From Onchocerca volvulus (lineage: Eukaryota > Nematoda > Chromadorea > Rhabditida > Onchocercidae): a DNA stretch of 64,000 nt. Below the pieces are notes generated by a model. The model saw only the letters and a program-made list of their open reading frames with translations. It was not told the DNA's origin and made no database searches. The stretch is from contig HG738139.1 of assembly GCA_000499405.2 (NCBI GenBank), positions 14,279,826 to 14,343,825 of the forward strand. The letters run 5' to 3'. Shown piece after piece: positions 62,001-64,000 of this stretch (positions are counted from its first letter, which is position 1; every line of letters begins with the position of its first letter). The translations under genes and the position numbers were made by a program.

Positions 62001-63205
62001 AGTGGAAAGCGATCATCAAATCTATTTGTTTTCAGGTATGTCAGAATCTTATCAATTATCAGGTGATGATCACTGCGGTAATTTCTGATTAAAAGAAATA
62101 GAAGTGGGTTACGTTAGTGAAAAATTGGGAGGAGATCAGTGTTGCCGAGAGAATAGAAATCCTTTCCAATGTTCCTAGAAGATCCTATTTGATTAGAATA
62201 TCTTTGAGACTTTTGTGTAATGCTAAATATACTTATTTATTGATTGATTTATTGAATATATGCATTTATTTATTGATTGATTCATAGATTATATACAAGT
62301 ATTTGAGAACTTTGAGCTACAGGACATATCGAAATTTCTTATTTATTTTTGAATTAATTTAGGTAAGGATATTTATATATTCAACGGTCAACATCTCGTT
62401 TCAAAGAAAACACTCACCGATTTGGGTTTACCAACTTCTGTTGAACGTATTCGACTTGTTTACACATGGAACTATTGGACCGAACGACCGATGTATATCT
62501 GGACAAATGATGAATTCTGGCGAGTTGATAAGGTAGAAATAATATCTCAAATGGAAAAAAAATTTTAATGAATTTTTCATTTCACTTTTTGAACAATAAA
62601 AAAAGATTGTTATAGAAATCTGGAAAGGTGGAAATTGGTTATCCACGAAAGATCGCATCAACATGGCATGGTATTCCAGAGCAAGCTAGCGCAGCTGTTA
62701 CGTATAATAATGGTTACTTTTTTTTCTCTCTCTCTTCATTTATTTCAATCAACAGTAATCATTTCCTCATCCTTACATTTTACAATCTTCAGCTTATCAT
62801 AATTAACATAATTCCTTTGTTATAAAGGAAAAAAAAATAGGAATTGCGACTTTCCTCATCCTATCAATTAGTTTTCGAACGAATGTTTCGTCCATATTTT
62901 TTCAAAGCAAGAAGTTAATAGATTTGATAAGATGAATTGCAAACATTTGGAAATCAAAAAAATATATCGTAGTTTTTCCTTATTTACAAAAGGAAGTAAA
63001 ACTTTTTTCAGTTTTATATTTTTTCAATGGTGAAACAGCTTATAAGTTTCATACCATAAATATGACAGCAGCACCACCAATAACTACATCGCAGTTATGG
63101 CATTTTTGCCCGGTGGCAATGAAAATCTCAAGCAACGGATATGTACCACATATTTCACTTTTAGCTGTTATTATTATTGTTATTATTGCCGTTTTTTCTC
63201 ACTGA
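50054..63205 (+). CDS. matrix metalloproteinase with hemopexin domain and hydrophobic C-terminal anchor
   Basis: Ten exons, 50054-50119, 50302-50471, 50573-50683, 54364-54662, 54975-55130, 61524-61741, 61900-62035, 62363-62532, 62616-62712 and 63012-63205, give about 538 residues. Order: signal peptide (ILLLLLISLVTA), peptidoglycan-binding-like prodomain, cysteine switch KRCGLSD (Cys80), polybasic furin-type sites RRKRRHKKR (92-100), catalytic domain with HEFGHSIGLSH (225-235) and Met-turn SIMY, a Pro-rich hinge, a hemopexin propeller bounded by Cys322 and Cys507, and an 18-residue hydrophobic tail ending at the stop. The tail, with a small-residue stretch SSNG before it and no cytoplasmic part, fits GPI anchoring as in some nematode MMPs; a transmembrane tail is the alternative. 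Function by family: cell-surface matrix degradation after furin activation. Intron 5 holds a retrotransposon in antisense orientation. Confidence 0.9.
50684..54363 (+). other. 3.7-kb intron 3 of the MMP gene
   Basis: AT-rich sequence between the propeptide/furin-site exon and the first catalytic exon. No nested gene, transposon protein or tandem array was recognised. An A18 run with GAAAAA repeats lies near 53034-53070. Confidence 0.6.
55238..55831 (-). repeat. 3' LTR of the BEL/Pao element
   Basis: Direct copy of the LTR at 60692-61289, roughly 97% identical by eye, with small indels (for example after GGTAGCAAGAA). On the minus strand this is the downstream LTR. Confidence 0.9.
55853..56460 (-). 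pseudogene. env-like remnant of the BEL/Pao element
   Basis: A 155-codon frame without a proper start contains a hydrophobic leader-like stretch (about 56260-56340), a few Cys, and near its C-terminal end a strong membrane segment followed by a basic cytoplasmic-like tail. Position between pol and the 3' LTR, and this shape, match the envelope-like third gene that some nematode BEL/Pao elements carry. The ectodomain is far too short, so most of it has been lost. The env reading is inference from position and topology; no sequence family was identified. Confidence 0.45.
56381..57231 (-). pseudogene. pol remnant: RT start joined to integrase C-terminal region
   Basis: The minus strand encodes the beginning of a BEL/Pao reverse transcriptase (GRLKTLIKRL, then HEVLTSGKATTKLRIVYDAS and LRMMKNVITADIEKA). 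Shortly afterwards it jumps to the end of the integrase region (YWSRKNEALDQFWELW, then VNEPEIPRGMWKLAKI, the DUF5641-type tail). The RT catalytic motif, RNase H and integrase core are missing, so an internal deletion of about 2-3 kb is inferred. A frame change separates the two listed frames near 56640. Confidence 0.75.
57237..58512 (-). mobile_element. nested 1276-bp LTR-like insert with perfect target duplication
   Basis: The insert starts TGTCGTGAA and ends TTCGCGACA, the same ends as the outer LTRs, and is flanked by identical CCATA at 57232-57236 and 58513-58517. It interrupts the pol frame at a conserved position just before the RT. It shares a few motifs with the outer LTR (for example AAGTGGGAGTGG-like versus AAATGGGAGTGGG) but is otherwise different and twice as long. 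A solo LTR of a related family is the best reading. Orientation is inferred from the ends. Confidence 0.7.
58000..58081. repeat. 14-bp tandem repeat, almost six copies
   Basis: Units of AGTATGAAGTATAA with scattered changes, within the nested LTR-like insert. Confidence 0.9.
58513..59310 (-). pseudogene. BEL/Pao aspartic protease and pol linker (broken)
   Basis: The minus strand shows a protease active-site region LFDPGSQSNFVSKKLASRL (about 59125-59190), with Pro where DSG or DTG is usual. Further on comes the typical BEL/Pao segment before the RT (FWKLEVIGIQEQ, then DDEKALEQFK). Several stops and frame changes occur between them. The nested insert follows directly. Confidence 0.7.
59319..60683 (-). 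pseudogene. BEL/Pao gag with zinc knuckles (interrupted by stops)
   Basis: The frame starts at an ATG shortly after the putative primer site (MLTSLNQSAQSTRVIELQEE), runs through a coiled coil and reaches LPKLSLSTFSGDLKLWREFW, the hallmark of BEL/Pao gag (DUF1759 type). It hits a stop at 60123. Readable gag sequence continues downstream with at least one more stop, and ends with zinc knuckles (CNKSHWDNECPNC, CTNCFRTNHATSNC, CFHCKGQHNRALC) at 59319-59735. It is therefore a pseudogene in this copy. Confidence 0.85.
60668..60691 (-). other. candidate tRNA primer-binding site
   Basis: Directly inside the right LTR the minus strand reads ATTTATTTT then TGGTGCCCGAGG. A TGG start is expected for a sequence complementary to a tRNA 3' CCA end. 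The matching tRNA was not identified. Confidence 0.5.
60692..61289 (-). repeat. 5' LTR of the BEL/Pao element
   Basis: Direct copy of the LTR at 55238-55831. On the minus strand this is the upstream LTR and should carry the element promoter. Transcription from it would run antisense to the MMP gene. Confidence 0.9.
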
Positions 63206-64000
63206 TTATTAAAGGCCAATTCATTTTACAGCAAAAATTTGAAATATTGCTCTTCGCTACAGTAATTATTTTGTGATAAAGCAAGAAAAAATAAACAGGA
63301 TTCAATTTTTTTCTTCGCTTTTTGAATTAAATTCAAGTTTTAAATGTTGCCAATTTCATTTCATTGCCATCAAAAAATATTGTTGGACGAAACTTGAATG
63401 ATCACGATAATCTTTGTTATTTTTTGAATTTATATCAATCATTTGAACTGTCACCAATGTTACCAATCACCGGTTAAATTAGAAATTATTAAACCAATAG
63501 AATGAAACAAACATTAAATGGTCAATAGTAAACGATTCGATAATTAGTACTAAAATCTTTCCAAAAGTTCTTTTCAAGAAACATAAAACTGTTATCATCA
63601 TACAATTGCGCAATTATGGATAAATTGATGATGAGAAATAGACACTGCATATACTATTCCCCTCCTATAGTAATTATATTGGAGTTCATATATTTTAATT
63701 TATCAAAGTCATTAAGACATTTGAATTGAGGGAACTATGAGAATAGTGAGAAGTAAGACCAATGTACTTTTCTTCGACGCATCCTCCTAGAATATCAATA
63801 AATAAACCAACATAATTACTATGACAAATATATTTGATTATTAAGTTATCAGTATTATGGATAAAAAAAAAAATAAAAAAATTATTAGCAAGTGTCAAAA
63901 TAAGTAGGACAAAGAATACGTATGTACAAACAACGTGAACCGGCAAATATAACTACGACATTCATGATTTAATCTCCGACGATCCCTGCTCCTGCTGTCG
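63206..64000. other. 3' flank of the MMP gene
   Basis: An AATAAA at 63290-63295, 85 bases after the stop, is the likely poly(A) signal of the MMP gene. No further gene was recognised before the window ends. Confidence 0.5.

Noticed and set aside
1..64000. Wolbachia-derived insertions and tRNA genes
   Set aside because: Looked for because filarial genomes often carry both, but no bacterial-type coding stretch or convincing cloverleaf was seen by eye. A tRNAscan and a bacterial protein search would be decisive.

Overview
The window looks like nuclear DNA of a parasitic nematode, most likely a filarial or related spirurid (clade III) species. This is inferred from very AT-rich sequence full of long A and T runs, small in-phase exons separated by introns of about 100-1000 bp, a sperm-specific MSP-domain (SSP-type) gene, an astacin (NAS-type) protease, a matrix metalloproteinase, and a BEL/Pao retrotransposon. 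No bacterial genes, rRNA, CRISPR array or confident tRNA were seen.

Layout. 1-1560: remains of a BEL/Pao-type gag gene and a decayed coiled-coil frame (minus). 2081-2894: two-exon SSP/MSP-domain gene (minus). 5006-6611: four-exon, four-helix membrane protein of unknown function (plus). 7590-8000: a dispersed repeat that recurs inverted at 20590-21060. 8405-18027: nine-exon secreted astacin-EGF-CUB metalloprotease (minus). 18028-24470: intergenic, with several local repeats. 24471-27745: eight-exon DHHC palmitoyltransferase of the ZDHHC5/8 type (plus), which needs one GC-AG intron. 27746-33778: gene-poor. 33779-44887: 25-exon gene for a multidomain NRPS-like reductase (plus). 44888-50053: gene-poor. 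50054-63205: ten-exon matrix metalloproteinase with hemopexin domain and hydrophobic C-terminal tail (plus). Its intron 5 carries a defective BEL/Pao element in antisense orientation (55238-61289), which itself contains a 1.28-kb nested insert.

The most exciting locus is the NRPS-like gene. Twenty-five exons join in phase into a predicted protein of about 1257 residues with domain order adenylation, carrier protein (LGGHS), NAD(P)-dependent thioester reductase, short-chain dehydrogenase. This A-T-R1-R2 order is that of fungal glycine-betaine reductases and is very unusual for an animal. The adenylation domain lacks the aspartate that normally holds the substrate alpha-amino group, so a carboxylic acid without a free alpha-amine is the likely substrate.

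The other genes do not form a pathway. Two are secreted or surface metalloproteases of the kind used in moulting and matrix remodelling, one acylates membrane proteins, one is probably sperm cytoskeletal. Exon models were built by hand from splice consensus, phase and family motifs. Starts and UTRs are the least certain parts.
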